Assembly: GCF_002736105.1 (NCBI RefSeq)
Contig: NZ_CP024123.1
Coordinates: forward strand, 1,232,001-1,296,000
DNA: 64,000 nt
Source of the DNA: Solibacillus sp. R5-41
Lineage (GTDB): Bacteria; Bacillota; Bacilli; Bacillales_A; Planococcaceae
Direction of reading: 5' to 3'
How positions within the stretch are numbered: position 1 is the first letter of the stretch; each line of letters begins with the position of its first letter. Positions 1-9,095 of the stretch are shown here, in pieces. Both the position numbers and the translations under genes were made by a program. Below the pieces are notes generated by a model, which saw only the letters and a program-made list of their open reading frames with translations, ran no database searches and was not told the DNA's origin.

Positions 1-386
1 AATTTTCGAACTTAATGACACACCCGAAATTCAAAATTGATAAAACGTATATTGCACGTGTAAAGGGTGTTCCAACGAAGCAAGGCTTAATGAAGCTACA
101 AGGTGGAATTAAATTAGAAGACGGAAAAACAGCACCAGCAAGAGTAAGTATGACAAGCTTTGATGAGTCAGCTGGAAAAGCAATTTGTGAAATTACGATT
201 CATGAAGGTCGTAATCGTCAAGTGCGCCGTATGTTTGAAGCAATTGGTACACCTGTTGTGAAGCTAAAACGTGAACGCTTTGCCTTTTTAGATTTATCAA
301 ACTTAATAGCTGGGGAATACCGAGAATTATCAAAGCATGAAGTAAAACAATTACGTGTTCTTGCTGAGACAGGCAAACTTGATTAA
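1..386 (+). CDS. rluB: 23S rRNA pseudouridine synthase RluB, C-terminal part (5' end outside window)
   Basis: This is the C-terminal ~128 residues of an RsuA/RluB-type pseudouridine synthase, which modifies a uridine in helix 89-93 of 23S rRNA. The frame is open to the first base of the window, so the ATG at 15 is internal. Family motifs are visible: a THPKFKIDKTY segment, and the strongly conserved HEGRNRQVRRMFEAIG near the middle, typical of the RsuA/RluB/E/F catalytic domain. It lies just upstream of resA, the same order as in B. subtilis (rluB-resA). The catalytic Asp region lies upstream and cannot be seen. Family assignment is firm; RluB rather than a paralogue rests on synteny. Confidence 0.9.
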   Translation, partial: FSNLMTHPKFKIDKTYIARVKGVPTKQGLMKLQGGIKLEDGKTAPARVSMTSFDESAGKAICEITIHEGRNRQVRRMFEAIGTPVVKLKRERFAFLDLSNLIAGEYRELSKHEVKQLRVLAETGKLD

Positions 387-453
387 CAACAAGAAAATAG
401 TGGAAACGTTCATAAATCATTCAAATTAAACAAACTAGAAGCGCCCATTTGTT

Positions 454-462
454 TGCTATAAT
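454..462 (+). promoter_or_regulatory. extended -10 promoter for resABC
   Basis: TGCTATAAT at 454-462 is a perfect extended -10 (TGn plus TATAAT at 457-462), about 40 bases before the resA start. No good -35 hexamer lies 17 bp upstream, as is usual for extended -10 promoters. An inverted repeat (TAGAAGTGCTTCTA, 473-486) follows it directly before the Shine-Dalgarno. Activity and any ResD dependence are inference. Confidence 0.5.
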
Positions 463-502
463 AGGCAATAAGTAGAAGTGCTTCTAGAAGGAGGTTTTTT
501 TG

Positions 503-1036
503 ATGGATAAGAAAAAAAGACGTTCAATCACCCGTGGAATTATTTTAGCTGTGCTTGCATTAGCAATTGGTTATACCGTATATGCAGCATGGGCAAAAGA
601 CAAAGTTGAAATTGTAAAAGAGGGCTCAAAAGCACCTGATTTTGAAGTGGTCGATTTAAACGGTGAAAAGCATCGATTAGCAGACTATTATGGTGAAGGC
701 GTCCTATTAAATTTCTGGGGTACTTGGTGTGCACCATGTGAGCGTGAATTCCCTGCAATGACAAGGCAATATGAAACGTACAAAGATTTAGGGGTACAAA
801 TTATTGCTGTGAACTTTGCACAATCAGACTTTGAAGTACAAAAATATGTCGATAATATGGGTATGAATTTCCCTGTTGCCATTGATAAAACGAAAAGTGT
901 TTTTACAGCCTATAATATTGATCCACTTCCAACATCTATTTTTATTAAGCCAGACGGAACAGTGGATCGCATTATCACGGGCGAAATGAGTGAAGCTCAA
1001 ATCGCAGCATATTTAGAATCGATAAAGCCGGAATAG
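503..1036 (+). CDS. resA: thiol-disulfide oxidoreductase ResA
   Basis: A membrane-anchored thioredoxin-like protein that keeps apocytochrome c haem-binding cysteines reduced on the outer face of the membrane before haem attachment. The 177 residues have a basic N-terminus, one transmembrane anchor (~11-29) and an AhpC/TSA-type thioredoxin fold with the active site WCAPC (Cys76, Cys79) and the following ERE, whose second Glu corresponds to the acid near the ResA active site. ATG 503 sits 8 bases after AAGGAGG; the TTG at 500 is too close to it. It is the first gene of resABC, with resB 13 bases downstream. The middle of the CxxC reads AP rather than the EP of B. subtilis. The partner CcdA is not in this window. 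Confidence 0.95.
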   Translation: MDKKKRRSITRGIILAVLALAIGYTVYAAWAKDKVEIVKEGSKAPDFEVVDLNGEKHRLADYYGEGVLLNFWGTWCAPCEREFPAMTRQYETYKDLGVQIIAVNFAQSDFEVQKYVDNMGMNFPVAIDKTKSVFTAYNIDPLPTSIFIKPDGTVDRIITGEMSEAQIAAYLESIKPE

Positions 1037-1049
1037 GAGTTTTTACGCG

Positions 1050-2696
1050 ATGAATAAATTACTATGTGAATGCGGCCATGAAAATCCAGAAGGCACAAAG
1101 CTCTGCCAAAAATGTGGTCGTCCGTTATCAGAAGAGGAAAAAGACAAAAAAATAGCAGACATGCGTTACGAGGGAACAGCCATTCGTTCAAAAACGTACA
1201 ATAAGTCGATTATTGATAAAGTTTGGAACTTTTTCTCGAGTGTAAAAGTTGGAATTGCCCTTATTATTATTAATTTAGTGGTAGCGTCTATTGGTACTAT
1301 TTTGCCGCAGGAATTTTACATAAGCGTTGCAACGGATGCAGAAAAAGAAGCGCATTATTCAGATGTGTATGGATGGTTTGGTGAAATTTATTATGCACTT
1401 GGATTATCAGATGTTTATTCGTCTATTTGGTTCCAAGTTCTGGTCTTAATGTTAGGTGTATCAATTATTATTGCAAGTATTGACCGTGGTTTTCCATTAC
1501 ATAAGTCGTTAAAAAATCAACGTGTAAAACGCCATGCAAGCTTTATGAAACGTCAACGTGTCATAGCGGAGGGGCAACCTGCTAAAAATGCCGATGAAAC
1601 ACTCGCATTAGTAGAGCAAAAATTAAAAGAACTCAACTATAATGTTCGCCGTGAAGATCAATCAATTTTAGCTGAACGAGGGCGTTTTTCTCGTTATGGT
1701 CCTTATGTGAATCATGTCGGCTTAATTGTGTTTCTTTTGGGCGTAATGTTACACCTCGTGCCTGGTTTTTATGTAGATGAATCGATGTGGCTACGTGAAG
1801 GTGAAACACGCGCGATTCCAGGGATGGAAGGTTATTTCTTAAAGAGTGATAAATTTATATTAGAAACATATGACAATGATCCGCAAGGCGAACAATTAAA
1901 ACAAGGTGTCAATGTTGTCGCTAAAAATTTCCAAACAGATGTAACGCTTTATCAGCAAAAGGAAGGCGCTGTTGCTGGGCAAGCGGATGATTTGGAAGTA
2001 ATTAAACAATACGAAATTCGAGTGAATCACCCTTTAAAGCATGAAGGTTATGCACTTTATCAAATGGACTATCGATTAAATGAACTTAAAAGTATGAAGT
2101 TTGATTTAACGCATAAAGAAACCGAAGAATCACTCGGACAATTGACGATTGATTTAACAAATCCGGAAGATGAATATGAGTTAAATAACGGGGCAAAAGT
2201 AAAATTACTTGCTTATTATCCTGATTTTTCGGGATTTAAAGATGGTGTACCGCAAACGGCGACCGCATCACCTAACAATCCTGCCTTCATCTTCAAAATG
2301 TTTACATCTGAAAAGCCAGAAGGGGAAACGAGTTTTGTTGCCATTCAACAAACTCTAGAACCGGACGGAGAAAACAATTATAAAATGAAATTTGTAAATG
2401 TAGAAACGCGAAATATGTCTGGTTTAACAATTCGTTATGACCGCACGCTACCAATTTTATTCGTTGGGGGCATTATCTTTATGATTGGTGTTGCCATGGG
2501 GTCTTATTGGAACCACCGCCGTATATGGGTTGAACAATTAGCGGATGGAACAGTGCATTTAGCGGCACATACGAATAAAAACTGGTTCAGCATGAAGAAA
2601 GATTTAGACAAACTAACGGATGCCGCCCATTTACCACAATACGTGGATCAACAAGAGTCAAAAATAGATGAGCAACAAGAACTTGAAGATAAGTAA
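1050..2696 (+). CDS. resB: cytochrome c biogenesis protein ResB
   Basis: ResB/Ccs1 is half of the system II cytochrome c synthase and works with ResC to move and attach haem. The 548-residue protein begins with a zinc-ribbon-like segment (Cys6, Cys8, Cys19, Cys22), as in Bacillus ResB. Transmembrane segments lie near residues 66-86, 125-143 and 218-238, followed by a large extracytoplasmic domain (~240-470) and a last segment near 472-492. His residues near the third segment (VNHVGL) and fourth (YWNHRR) fit known haem-handling positions. It is preceded by resA and followed 26 bases later by resC, with the SD GAAGGAAGG before resC. Length and order match the family. Confidence 0.94.
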   Translation: MNKLLCECGHENPEGTKLCQKCGRPLSEEEKDKKIADMRYEGTAIRSKTYNKSIIDKVWNFFSSVKVGIALIIINLVVASIGTILPQEFYISVATDAEKEAHYSDVYGWFGEIYYALGLSDVYSSIWFQVLVLMLGVSIIIASIDRGFPLHKSLKNQRVKRHASFMKRQRVIAEGQPAKNADETLALVEQKLKELNYNVRREDQSILAERGRFSRYGPYVNHVGLIVFLLGVMLHLVPGFYVDESMWLREGETRAIPGMEGYFLKSDKFILETYDNDPQGEQLKQGVNVVAKNFQTDVTLYQQKEGAVAGQADDLEVIKQYEIRVNHPLKHEGYALYQMDYRLNELKSMKFDLTHKETEESLGQLTIDLTNPEDEYELNNGAKVKLLAYYPDFSGFKDGVPQTATASPNNPAFIFKMFTSEKPEGETSFVAIQQTLEPDGENNYKMKFVNVETRNMSGLTIRYDRTLPILFVGGIIFMIGVAMGSYWNHRRIWVEQLADGTVHLAAHTNKNWFSMKKDLDKLTDAAHLPQYVDQQESKIDEQQELEDK

Positions 2697-2722
2697 GAAA
2701 CGGAGAAGGAAGGTAAAACTTT

Positions 2723-3907
2723 ATGAGTTTAATCGATATTAGTGGTAACTTACTATACATTGCATTCTTCTGTTATTTAATTGGTACATTTCTTTTTAGT
2801 GGTGCCATTAAAGAAAAAAATGATACTGCTGCAAGTCGTGCTGAGAAGTTCGGTAAAGTTGCCATTATCGTTACGATTATCGGCTTTATTTCACATGTAG
2901 CTTACTTTATTACGCGCTGGATTTACACAGGACATGCACCTGTAAGTAATATGTTTGAGTTTACAACAGCGTTTGGTATGTTTATTGTGTTATCATTTAT
3001 CGTTCTTTATTACATGTACAAAGTGGCTGCATTAGGTGTGGTGGCATTACCAATTGCATTACTAATTATTGCCTATGCTGCGATGTTCCCAACGGAAGTT
3101 AGCCCTCTTGTACCATCTTTACAAAGTCATTGGTTAACAATTCACGTTATTACTGCGGCACTTGGTCAATCAATTTTAGCGATTAGTTCTGTCGCTGGTT
3201 TAGTGTACTTATTAAAAAATGTGAATACAAAAGTAAGATCATTTGAAAGCATTGCGTTTGAGATGGTTATGTTCTTTGGTGTTCTTGTCATTGGTTTCGT
3301 TGTCGCAACGTCAACATTTAGCGCAATGAATTATGAAGCAAAATTTGAATACGTCGATACATTAGATAAAGTAAGTGAAGTTACGTATACGATGCCTGCC
3401 ATTTTTGGAATGAATGAATATAAAGAACTGTCAGAGGACAAAATGACACCAATTAAAGCAATGCCTGCATTAATAGATGCACGTAAATTAACGACTGTAT
3501 TTTGGTCAATCATATTTGGTTCTGCACTTTATTTATTAATTCGTCTTGTTTTCCGACGTTCAGTTTCATCGATGCTACAGCCATTAGTAAAGCGCGTAAA
3601 CTCGCAATTAATGGATGAAATCGCTTATCGATCAGTATTAATCGGTTTCCCTGTCTTCACGTTAGGCGCATTAATCTTCGCCATGATTTGGGCACAAGTC
3701 GCATGGAGTCGCTTCTGGGGCTGGGATCCAAAAGAAGTATGGGCATTAATTACATTTTTATACTATGCTGCATTTTTACATTTACGCTTATCAAAAGGGT
3801 GGGAAGGTAAAAAAACTGCATGGTTAACAGTAATCGGTTTTTTAATTATTATCTTTAACTTAGTCGTCGTAAATCTAGTAATCGCAGGTTTACACTCTTA
3901 TGCATAA
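2723..3907 (+). CDS. resC: cytochrome c biogenesis protein ResC
   Basis: ResC/CcsA is the multi-pass haem-handling partner of ResB. The 394 residues hold about eight hydrophobic segments and the tryptophan-rich haem-handling motif WSRFWGWDPKEVWA near residues 325-340. Conserved histidines lie at HVAYF and HLRLSKGW. The gene is the last of resABC: a strong hairpin terminator follows within 25 bases, so resDE has its own transcription start or depends on readthrough. ATG 2723 follows a good Shine-Dalgarno. Confidence 0.94.
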   Translation: MSLIDISGNLLYIAFFCYLIGTFLFSGAIKEKNDTAASRAEKFGKVAIIVTIIGFISHVAYFITRWIYTGHAPVSNMFEFTTAFGMFIVLSFIVLYYMYKVAALGVVALPIALLIIAYAAMFPTEVSPLVPSLQSHWLTIHVITAALGQSILAISSVAGLVYLLKNVNTKVRSFESIAFEMVMFFGVLVIGFVVATSTFSAMNYEAKFEYVDTLDKVSEVTYTMPAIFGMNEYKELSEDKMTPIKAMPALIDARKLTTVFWSIIFGSALYLLIRLVFRRSVSSMLQPLVKRVNSQLMDEIAYRSVLIGFPVFTLGALIFAMIWAQVAWSRFWGWDPKEVWALITFLYYAAFLHLRLSKGWEGKKTAWLTVIGFLIIIFNLVVVNLVIAGLHSYA

Positions 3908-3930
3908 TCGTAGAGAAATTGCATAATAGA

Positions 3931-3967
3931 AGAGAAGTTCCTCCATACTTGGTAGAACTTCTCTTTT
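3931..3967 (+). terminator. terminator between resC and resD
   Basis: Perfect 10-bp stem AGAGAAGTTC (3931-3940) / GAACTTCTCT (3955-3964) with a 14-base loop and a short T run. It separates resABC from resDE. Confidence 0.75.
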
Positions 3968-4029
3968 CAATTGTGGTTCTAAAAGGTACAATAGAGAAGA
4001 GAAATAGAGATTTGAAAGGGGCAACACCA

Positions 4030-4746
4030 GTGTCTGAAAATATTTCTGTATTAATCGTAGATGACGAGGACCGTATCCGTCGTTTATTAAAAATGTATTT
4101 AGAGCGTGAAGGTTATTTAGTAGATGAGGCTGAAAATGGTGAGCAAGCCATTGCTATGGCCTTCGAAAAGGACTATCACTGTATTTTATTAGATATTATG
4201 ATGCCTGAAAAAGATGGTTTAGAAGTATGTGCAGAAATACGTGAAAAGAAAACAACACCAATCATTTTATTAACTGCAAAAGGAGAAGAAGCGAACCGTG
4301 TGCAAGGTTTTGAATTAGGCGCGGATGATTATATCGTAAAGCCATTTAGCCCGCGTGAGGTCGTATTACGTGTGAAGGCGATTTTACGCCGATCAGCAGT
4401 CTTTTCACCAGTCACGAACACTTCTTCGTCAAAGGATTTAGTCGTGTTCCCGCATTTAACAATTGATCATGATGCACACCGCGTGACAGCGGACGGAACA
4501 GAAGTAAATTTAACGCCGAAAGAGTATGAATTATTATATTTCTTAGCAAAATCTCCAGATAAAGTGTTTGACCGTGAGCAATTATTAAAAGAAGTATGGC
4601 ATTACGATTTCTTTGGTGACCTACGTACGGTTGATACGCATGTGAAACGATTACGTGAAAAGTTAAACCGTGTTTCCGAAAATGCGGCAAAAATGATCGT
4701 AACCGTTTGGGGCGTTGGTTATAAATTTGAGGTAGTTAATGAATAG
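4030..4746 (+). CDS. resD: response regulator ResD
   Basis: OmpR/PhoB-type response regulator that controls respiration and oxygen-limitation genes with ResE. From GTG 4030 it has 238 residues: a receiver domain with acidic pair D11/D12, phosphoacceptor Asp55 (LLDIMMP) and KPFSPRE with its conserved Lys, then a winged-helix DNA-binding domain (FDREQLLKEVW, RTVDTHVKRLREKL, VWGVGYKFE). The open frame begins at 3919, but that 5' part overlaps the terminator hairpin and is not family-like; GTG 4030 follows GAAAGGGG by 8 bases and gives the normal ResD N-terminus. Its end overlaps resE by 8 bases, showing translational coupling. Confidence 0.95.
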   Translation: MSENISVLIVDDEDRIRRLLKMYLEREGYLVDEAENGEQAIAMAFEKDYHCILLDIMMPEKDGLEVCAEIREKKTTPIILLTAKGEEANRVQGFELGADDYIVKPFSPREVVLRVKAILRRSAVFSPVTNTSSSKDLVVFPHLTIDHDAHRVTADGTEVNLTPKEYELLYFLAKSPDKVFDREQLLKEVWHYDFFGDLRTVDTHVKRLREKLNRVSENAAKMIVTVWGVGYKFEVVNE

Positions 4747-6517
4747 AATATGGAATAGTATTGTCGGGAAGCTATGGGTAACCATTTTGCTTCTCGTTTC
4801 ATTTGTCCTTTTTATTTTCACGGTCTTTATGCTAGAGTTTCTTGGCAGTTATCATAAAGAGCAATCCGAACAGTCTTTACGTCAAACAGCTGCTGCGATT
4901 GCGAGTATCGTCGATGATGAAGCTTTGAATGAAAATAAATTAGCTATTATTTCAGAGCTTATGACGAATACGATGAGCGTGCTTGTTGCCAAAAGTTCAA
5001 ATGAAATTTTGTATGCAAAACAAGAAGGCGTGAATCAACAGCAAATCCAGCAAGAAATTATTTCCAATAGAGCATTTCAAGAAGTTTTTGAAATTACAGA
5101 GCCAATTGTAAAAGAATTAATCCTTCCTTCAAATACCGAAAAAGATAAAAAAAGTTCCTATATGGTCCTTGGATTCCCACTAAAAGGGGACGGGGAGTTA
5201 CATGGGGCCATTTTTATTTACAAAAATCCAGATGCTGTTTATCAAACGAGCAAAAATACGACAAAAATCGTTTTTTTTGCAGCAGCCGTGGCCTTTATAT
5301 TAACGACCGTTTTTGCTTTTTTCCTATCTTCTCGAATTACGTACCCATTAAGAAAAATGCGTGAACATGCATTTGAACTTTCAAAAGGACGCTTCGACTC
5401 AAAACTGGAAACGAAACAAAATGATGAAATTGGGCAGCTTGCTGTTGCTTTTAATCAAATGGGTCGCCAATTAAAGCATCATTTAGAAGTAATCAACCAA
5501 GAAAAAGAACAATTATCAAGTATTTTAACTTCTATGACGGATGCGGTAATTACGTTTAATCGGGATAAAACGATTTTAGTAAGCAATCCACCAGCCGAAC
5601 GTTTATTACAAAAATGGTTTGTTACAAAAGGGTTAGACAGTACACGTCCTATTCCTGAAGAACTTTATCATATGTTAGATCATGTTTTAAACTTCGAGGA
5701 TAAATTGGATGAAGAATTAGAGCTTGGAAAATCGTATTATAGCATTACATTTAGCCCGTTATATAGTGGCAATGCAATTCGTGGAGCAGTAGCGGTTATT
5801 CGTGATAAAACGGAGGAAACAAAATTAGAAAAGTTAAAATCGGATTTCATTGCCAATGTTTCGCATGAATTACGTACGCCGATTGCGATGCTGCAAGGCT
5901 ATTCAGAAGCGATTATCGATGGCGTTGTGACTTCAGAGGAAGAACAACAGGATATGATTCGTGTCATTTATGACGAATCACAACGAATGGGGCGTCTCGT
6001 AACGGATTTACTCGATTTAGCGCGCATGGAAGCAGGACATATGACTTTGTATAAGGAAACGGTCCCATTAGTGTCTGTAATCGAACGGATGACACAAAAA
6101 TTTGGTCAAGCAGCGAAAGAACATGAAGTACATTTACGTTTTGAATCTGAATTTACACCAGATTCGATGATTCACATTGATGAAGATCGTATTGAACAAG
6201 TATTAACGAATCTAATAGATAATGCGATTCGACATACTTCTGCAGATGGTTCCGTTACCGTTTCAATTTTAAAGGAGCAAACATTCGCGAAAATTCAAGT
6301 GAGTGATACAGGTCAAGGCATTCCTCAAGAAGATTTACCTTATGTATTTGAACGTTTTTACAAAGCGGATAAAGCGAGAACACGTTCTAAAGGTGGTACA
6401 GGACTTGGGCTAGCCATCACACGCAACATTATCGAGGCACATAAAGGCACGATTACAGTAGAAAGTGGCGAACACCAAGGCACGAAATTTACATTTTATT
6501 TACCGATGTCTGAATAA
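4739..6517 (+). CDS. resE: sensor histidine kinase ResE
   Basis: Membrane sensor kinase that phosphorylates ResD. The 592 residues show a first transmembrane helix (~11-33), an extracytoplasmic sensor region (~34-175), a second helix (~177-198), a HAMP domain (~198-250), a PAS domain (~255-365), a HisKA box NVSHELRTP with phosphoacceptor His376, and a HATPase_c domain (NLIDNAIRH N-box, DTGQGIP, FERFYK, GTGLGL). Length and layout match B. subtilis ResE. It overlaps the resD stop. A copy of the hairpin repeat follows before sigX. Confidence 0.95.
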   Translation: MNRIWNSIVGKLWVTILLLVSFVLFIFTVFMLEFLGSYHKEQSEQSLRQTAAAIASIVDDEALNENKLAIISELMTNTMSVLVAKSSNEILYAKQEGVNQQQIQQEIISNRAFQEVFEITEPIVKELILPSNTEKDKKSSYMVLGFPLKGDGELHGAIFIYKNPDAVYQTSKNTTKIVFFAAAVAFILTTVFAFFLSSRITYPLRKMREHAFELSKGRFDSKLETKQNDEIGQLAVAFNQMGRQLKHHLEVINQEKEQLSSILTSMTDAVITFNRDKTILVSNPPAERLLQKWFVTKGLDSTRPIPEELYHMLDHVLNFEDKLDEELELGKSYYSITFSPLYSGNAIRGAVAVIRDKTEETKLEKLKSDFIANVSHELRTPIAMLQGYSEAIIDGVVTSEEEQQDMIRVIYDESQRMGRLVTDLLDLARMEAGHMTLYKETVPLVSVIERMTQKFGQAAKEHEVHLRFESEFTPDSMIHIDEDRIEQVLTNLIDNAIRHTSADGSVTVSILKEQTFAKIQVSDTGQGIPQEDLPYVFERFYKADKARTRSKGGTGLGLAITRNIIEAHKGTITVESGEHQGTKFTFYLPMSE

Positions 6518-6529
6518 TGCGATGACAGG

Positions 6530-6704
6530 AATCAAATTAATTACGCCTCGGCTAATTCTTGTCCAGATTTTTTTAGCGCGCCCGAAAAAATCCTTTTCAA
6601 AATCTGTGACAGCCGCTGGGGTCTGAACTACAATTGAAATAAGTGCATACTTGTCATTCAATCCCACTTATAGAAGTAGGGAACTTCTGCTGAAGCAAGT
6701 TTAA
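6530..6704 (-). repeat. hairpin repeat family 1, copy A (reverse orientation)
   Basis: Reverse-orientation copy filling most of the resE-sigX gap. Read on the minus strand it begins AAACTTGCTTCAGCAGAAG, carries the CTTCTATAAGTGGG stretch, an eroded GGGCGCGC version of the central TTTCGAG hairpin, and ends with the GCGTAAT motif. It is close to the copies at 35550-35740 and 57050-57243. No gene is seen here. Confidence 0.8.
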
Positions 6705-6815
6705 CTAGAAAGGTGTGACTATTATTTTATAGCACACCTTTTTGATTATGGATAAACTTACCATGCAACTTTTTACGTTTAAAAACGACAAATTAGTAGA
6801 ACGGAGGTGGGATGG

Positions 6816-7346
6816 GTGCAAGAGTCCATTTTCCATCGATTATATGATACTTATCATCAAGATGTTTTCAATTTTTTAATATACTTAGTAAAAAACCGTA
6901 CAATTGCGGAGGATCTTTCGCATGAAGTATATGTGCGCGTCCTAAAATCCTACGAACGTTTTGAAGGGAAAAGTAGTGAAAAGACATGGTTATTTTCAAT
7001 CGCAAAAAATGTTGCTATTGATTATTTTCGTAAAAAGCAAATTCGAGATCGTCACTCTTTTACAACCTTTGATTGGGAAACCGAACAACTTGTTTCTCCC
7101 GTGCCAACGCCTGAGCAATTTATGGAATTAAGTGACCAGATGCGCCAATTACTAGCTGCATTAGAGGTGTGTACAGGGGATCAAAAAATGGTGATCATCA
7201 TGCGTTATATGCAAGAGTTAACGATTCAAGAAACAGCAGATGTCTTAGGTTGGACAGAGGGGAAAGTAAAAACAACACAGCACAGAGCATTAAAAAAGTT
7301 ACGGGAAATTTTACAGAAAAATGACGGAGAGGAGGCGAATGCATGA
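6816..7346 (+). CDS. sigX: ECF sigma factor SigX
   Basis: Extracytoplasmic-function sigma-70 factor; in B. subtilis SigX alters cell-envelope charge and lipid genes. The 176 residues contain region 2 (YHQDVFNFLIY, EDLSHEVYVRVL, SSEKTWLFSIAKNVAIDYFRKKQ) and region 4 (QKMVIIMRYMQELTIQETADVLGWTEGKVKTTQHRALKKLR). GTG 6816 gives the family N-terminus MQESIFHRLYDTYHQ and lies 8 bases after GGAGG; GTG 6807 overlaps that Shine-Dalgarno. It lies directly downstream of resE, as in B. subtilis, and overlaps rsiX by ATGA. SigX identity rests on similarity and synteny. Confidence 0.93.
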   Translation: MQESIFHRLYDTYHQDVFNFLIYLVKNRTIAEDLSHEVYVRVLKSYERFEGKSSEKTWLFSIAKNVAIDYFRKKQIRDRHSFTTFDWETEQLVSPVPTPEQFMELSDQMRQLLAALEVCTGDQKMVIIMRYMQELTIQETADVLGWTEGKVKTTQHRALKKLREILQKNDGEEANA

Positions 7347-8581
7347 TGAAAAAGGATTTTTGGGATGAAGATCAAATCGAACAGCTATTAAAGCAAACAC
7401 CGAAAATAACAGATGATCGATCAAAGGATGAAATTTTCCAACGATTAAAAGAAAGTGATGCTTTTGATTCTCATACTGAACAACAGCCTGTCATCGTGAA
7501 GAAAAAGATGCATTGGAGGCCTTTAATTGCATCGATTGCCTCGCTTTTTGTTCTTGTTTTTATTGCTTCCACATTCCTAGGAAACGCACCTGTTTTACAA
7601 CTGTCCTCAAGTGAAGATAAGGCAAATTCTGAAGATAGTTCACTCCATGAGCCATCCACAACGAGAATGATGGAAGGTTATTCAATGGACCAGGAAGAGA
7701 ATCCGATATCACAAAAAATGGCCGCCATGCCAATGCAAACGGCGGTTTATGAGCAACAATTACAAGGGTATACATTGTTCACGCTAGGATTGGCAGGGGA
7801 TGATGCGGAAAGTGTGCCTGCTAGTTTCTTGATTCCAATTGAAATCGTGGAACGTCAATTAGGTACGCAATCCCCAACGAAATTGCAGCTTTATAATGAA
7901 TTTGCACCGTTTATTGAGGAGCAAGCACTAGGCTTTAAAGAGTATCATCCTTTCAAAGGAAGCTTTACGGAAAATGAAAAGAATTTAGTTCACCAGCTTC
8001 CAAATGACCATAACTATGATGCAGGTTCAGCTGCTCTCTCGAATTATAGGGGAGCTTTAATTGATACATTTGGTGCAAGTTATGACCAAGTGCAATTGAA
8101 AAATGAAGAAGGCACACAAATGATGCTTGATCATATCGGGGAAGTATATAAACCGATTATGTTAACAGGGAAAACGACGAATTATAATTATTTTAGTTAT
8201 CAAATGCGTGACGGTTCAACTTATTTAAGTCCCAATTTTCGAATGAGCTTTAGCAATGTTGAAGATGCGTTACTAAATATGACGATGGAAGCAAATGATA
8301 TTTTTCAAACAGCTATTTTGCCCGATGTATCCTTCCGAGTGATAGAAAAGGGAAATACCGTAACTGTTATTTTTGATGAACTGCTCGATTTAGATAGATA
8401 TGATTCAGCTCAGGCGATGCGCATGATTGAAGGGATTCTTCTAACAGCGGCCAGCTTTAATAAACAAGTGAAATTTGAACAAATAAAACAGCAAGAATGG
8501 GGTGGTTTTGATTTTTCAAAGCCGTTACCAAAACCAGTTGCCGCGAATTTAATTAACTACGACTTTAACAATATTAAATAA
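7343..8581 (+). CDS. rsiX: anti-sigma-X factor RsiX
   Basis: Membrane anti-sigma factor expected to hold SigX. The 412 residues have a cytoplasmic N-terminus resembling RsiX (FWDEDQIEQLLKQTPKITDDRSKDEIFQRLK), one transmembrane helix (~55-74), a low-complexity linker and an extracytoplasmic domain of the RsiX/YlaD C-terminal type. The start overlaps the sigX stop (ATGA), indicating co-translation. A strong terminator begins within 10 bases of its stop. Sequence outside the first 50 residues is divergent; assignment leans on position and topology. Confidence 0.85.
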   Translation: MMKKDFWDEDQIEQLLKQTPKITDDRSKDEIFQRLKESDAFDSHTEQQPVIVKKKMHWRPLIASIASLFVLVFIASTFLGNAPVLQLSSSEDKANSEDSSLHEPSTTRMMEGYSMDQEENPISQKMAAMPMQTAVYEQQLQGYTLFTLGLAGDDAESVPASFLIPIEIVERQLGTQSPTKLQLYNEFAPFIEEQALGFKEYHPFKGSFTENEKNLVHQLPNDHNYDAGSAALSNYRGALIDTFGASYDQVQLKNEEGTQMMLDHIGEVYKPIMLTGKTTNYNYFSYQMRDGSTYLSPNFRMSFSNVEDALLNMTMEANDIFQTAILPDVSFRVIEKGNTVTVIFDELLDLDRYDSAQAMRMIEGILLTAASFNKQVKFEQIKQQEWGGFDFSKPLPKPVAANLINYDFNNIK

Positions 8582-8584
8582 TCG

Positions 8585-8627
8585 AATAAAAGAATTGTAA
8601 GCGAAAGACTTTACAATTCTTTTATTT
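8585..8627 (+). terminator. rsiX terminator, overlapping the next promoter
   Basis: Long stem (13 or more bp) with arms AAAAGAATTGTAA (8588-8600) and TTACAATTCTTTT (8611-8623) around a 10-base loop. Its right arm also supplies the -35 hexamer of the riboswitch promoter. Confidence 0.8.
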
Positions 8628-8637
8628 ACCTTATAAT
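8610..8637 (+). promoter_or_regulatory. promoter of the FMN riboswitch - ribU unit
   Basis: TTTACA (8610-8615), a 16-bp spacer and a consensus TATAAT (8632-8637), about 30 bases before the aptamer. The -35 lies inside the rsiX terminator stem. Confidence 0.7.
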
Positions 8638-8667
8638 GAACATGTAACAAAATTTAATATTGATTCA

Positions 8668-8836
8668 TCTTCGGGGCAGGGTGTAATTCCCGACCGGCGG
8701 TAATATAAAGTTGTAGCCTCTGACCATTTACTTGGAGGACGCTACAGTCAACTTTTCGAGCCCGCGAGCCACTTTTTTGTGTGCAGGATTTGGTGTGATT
8801 CCAAAGCCGACAGTATAGTCTGGATGGGAGAAGATG
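8668..8836 (+). promoter_or_regulatory. FMN riboswitch aptamer (RFN element)
   Basis: All the conserved RFN blocks are present in order: CTTCGGGGCAGGGTG, ATTCCCGACCGGCGGTA, GAGCCCGCGAGCC, GCAGGATTTGGTGTGATTCC, AAAGCCGACAGT and GTCTGGATGGGAGAAGATGG. It lies upstream of the riboflavin transporter gene ribU, so it should repress riboflavin uptake when FMN is abundant. Downstream (8842-9029) are two candidate terminator hairpins forming the expression platform: ACGG...CCGT followed by T6 (8842-8876), and the strong stem at 8996-9029. Confidence 0.97.
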
Positions 8837-8995
8837 GAGGTACGGTCGTCATTTCATGAAACTGCCGTGTTTTTTGGTAAACACAATTTTTGTTTTTCTA
8901 GTATTTAGAAAGGCTAACTTTCTTATACAAAGAAAAAGGATTGAGTTATGTTTTTAAAAACATGGAATAGACCTTTATTTAAGTGTGCCTATTCT

Positions 8996-9029
8996 CCCTT
9001 ATGCTTCTTTATTAGCATAAGGGTTTTTT
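8996..9029 (+). terminator. intrinsic terminator of the FMN riboswitch expression platform
   Basis: Perfect 10-bp stem CCCTTATGCT (8996-9005) / AGCATAAGGG (9014-9023) followed by TTTTTT, between the aptamer and ribU. In the FMN-bound state transcription would stop here. An adjacent GAATAG/CTATTC pairing (8965-8994) may be part of the alternative fold. Confidence 0.85.
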
Positions 9030-9095
9030 CATGGGATGATTTTGATTCGTCCTTTCTTCTTGCAAGAGTGAATCAGCAATGAGGAGAGATTTTTT

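Noticed and set aside
3990-4015. GAG/UAG-rich stretch before resD as a TRAP site
   Set aside because: Only three or four triplets; TRAP sites need about nine to eleven with regular 2-3 base spacing.
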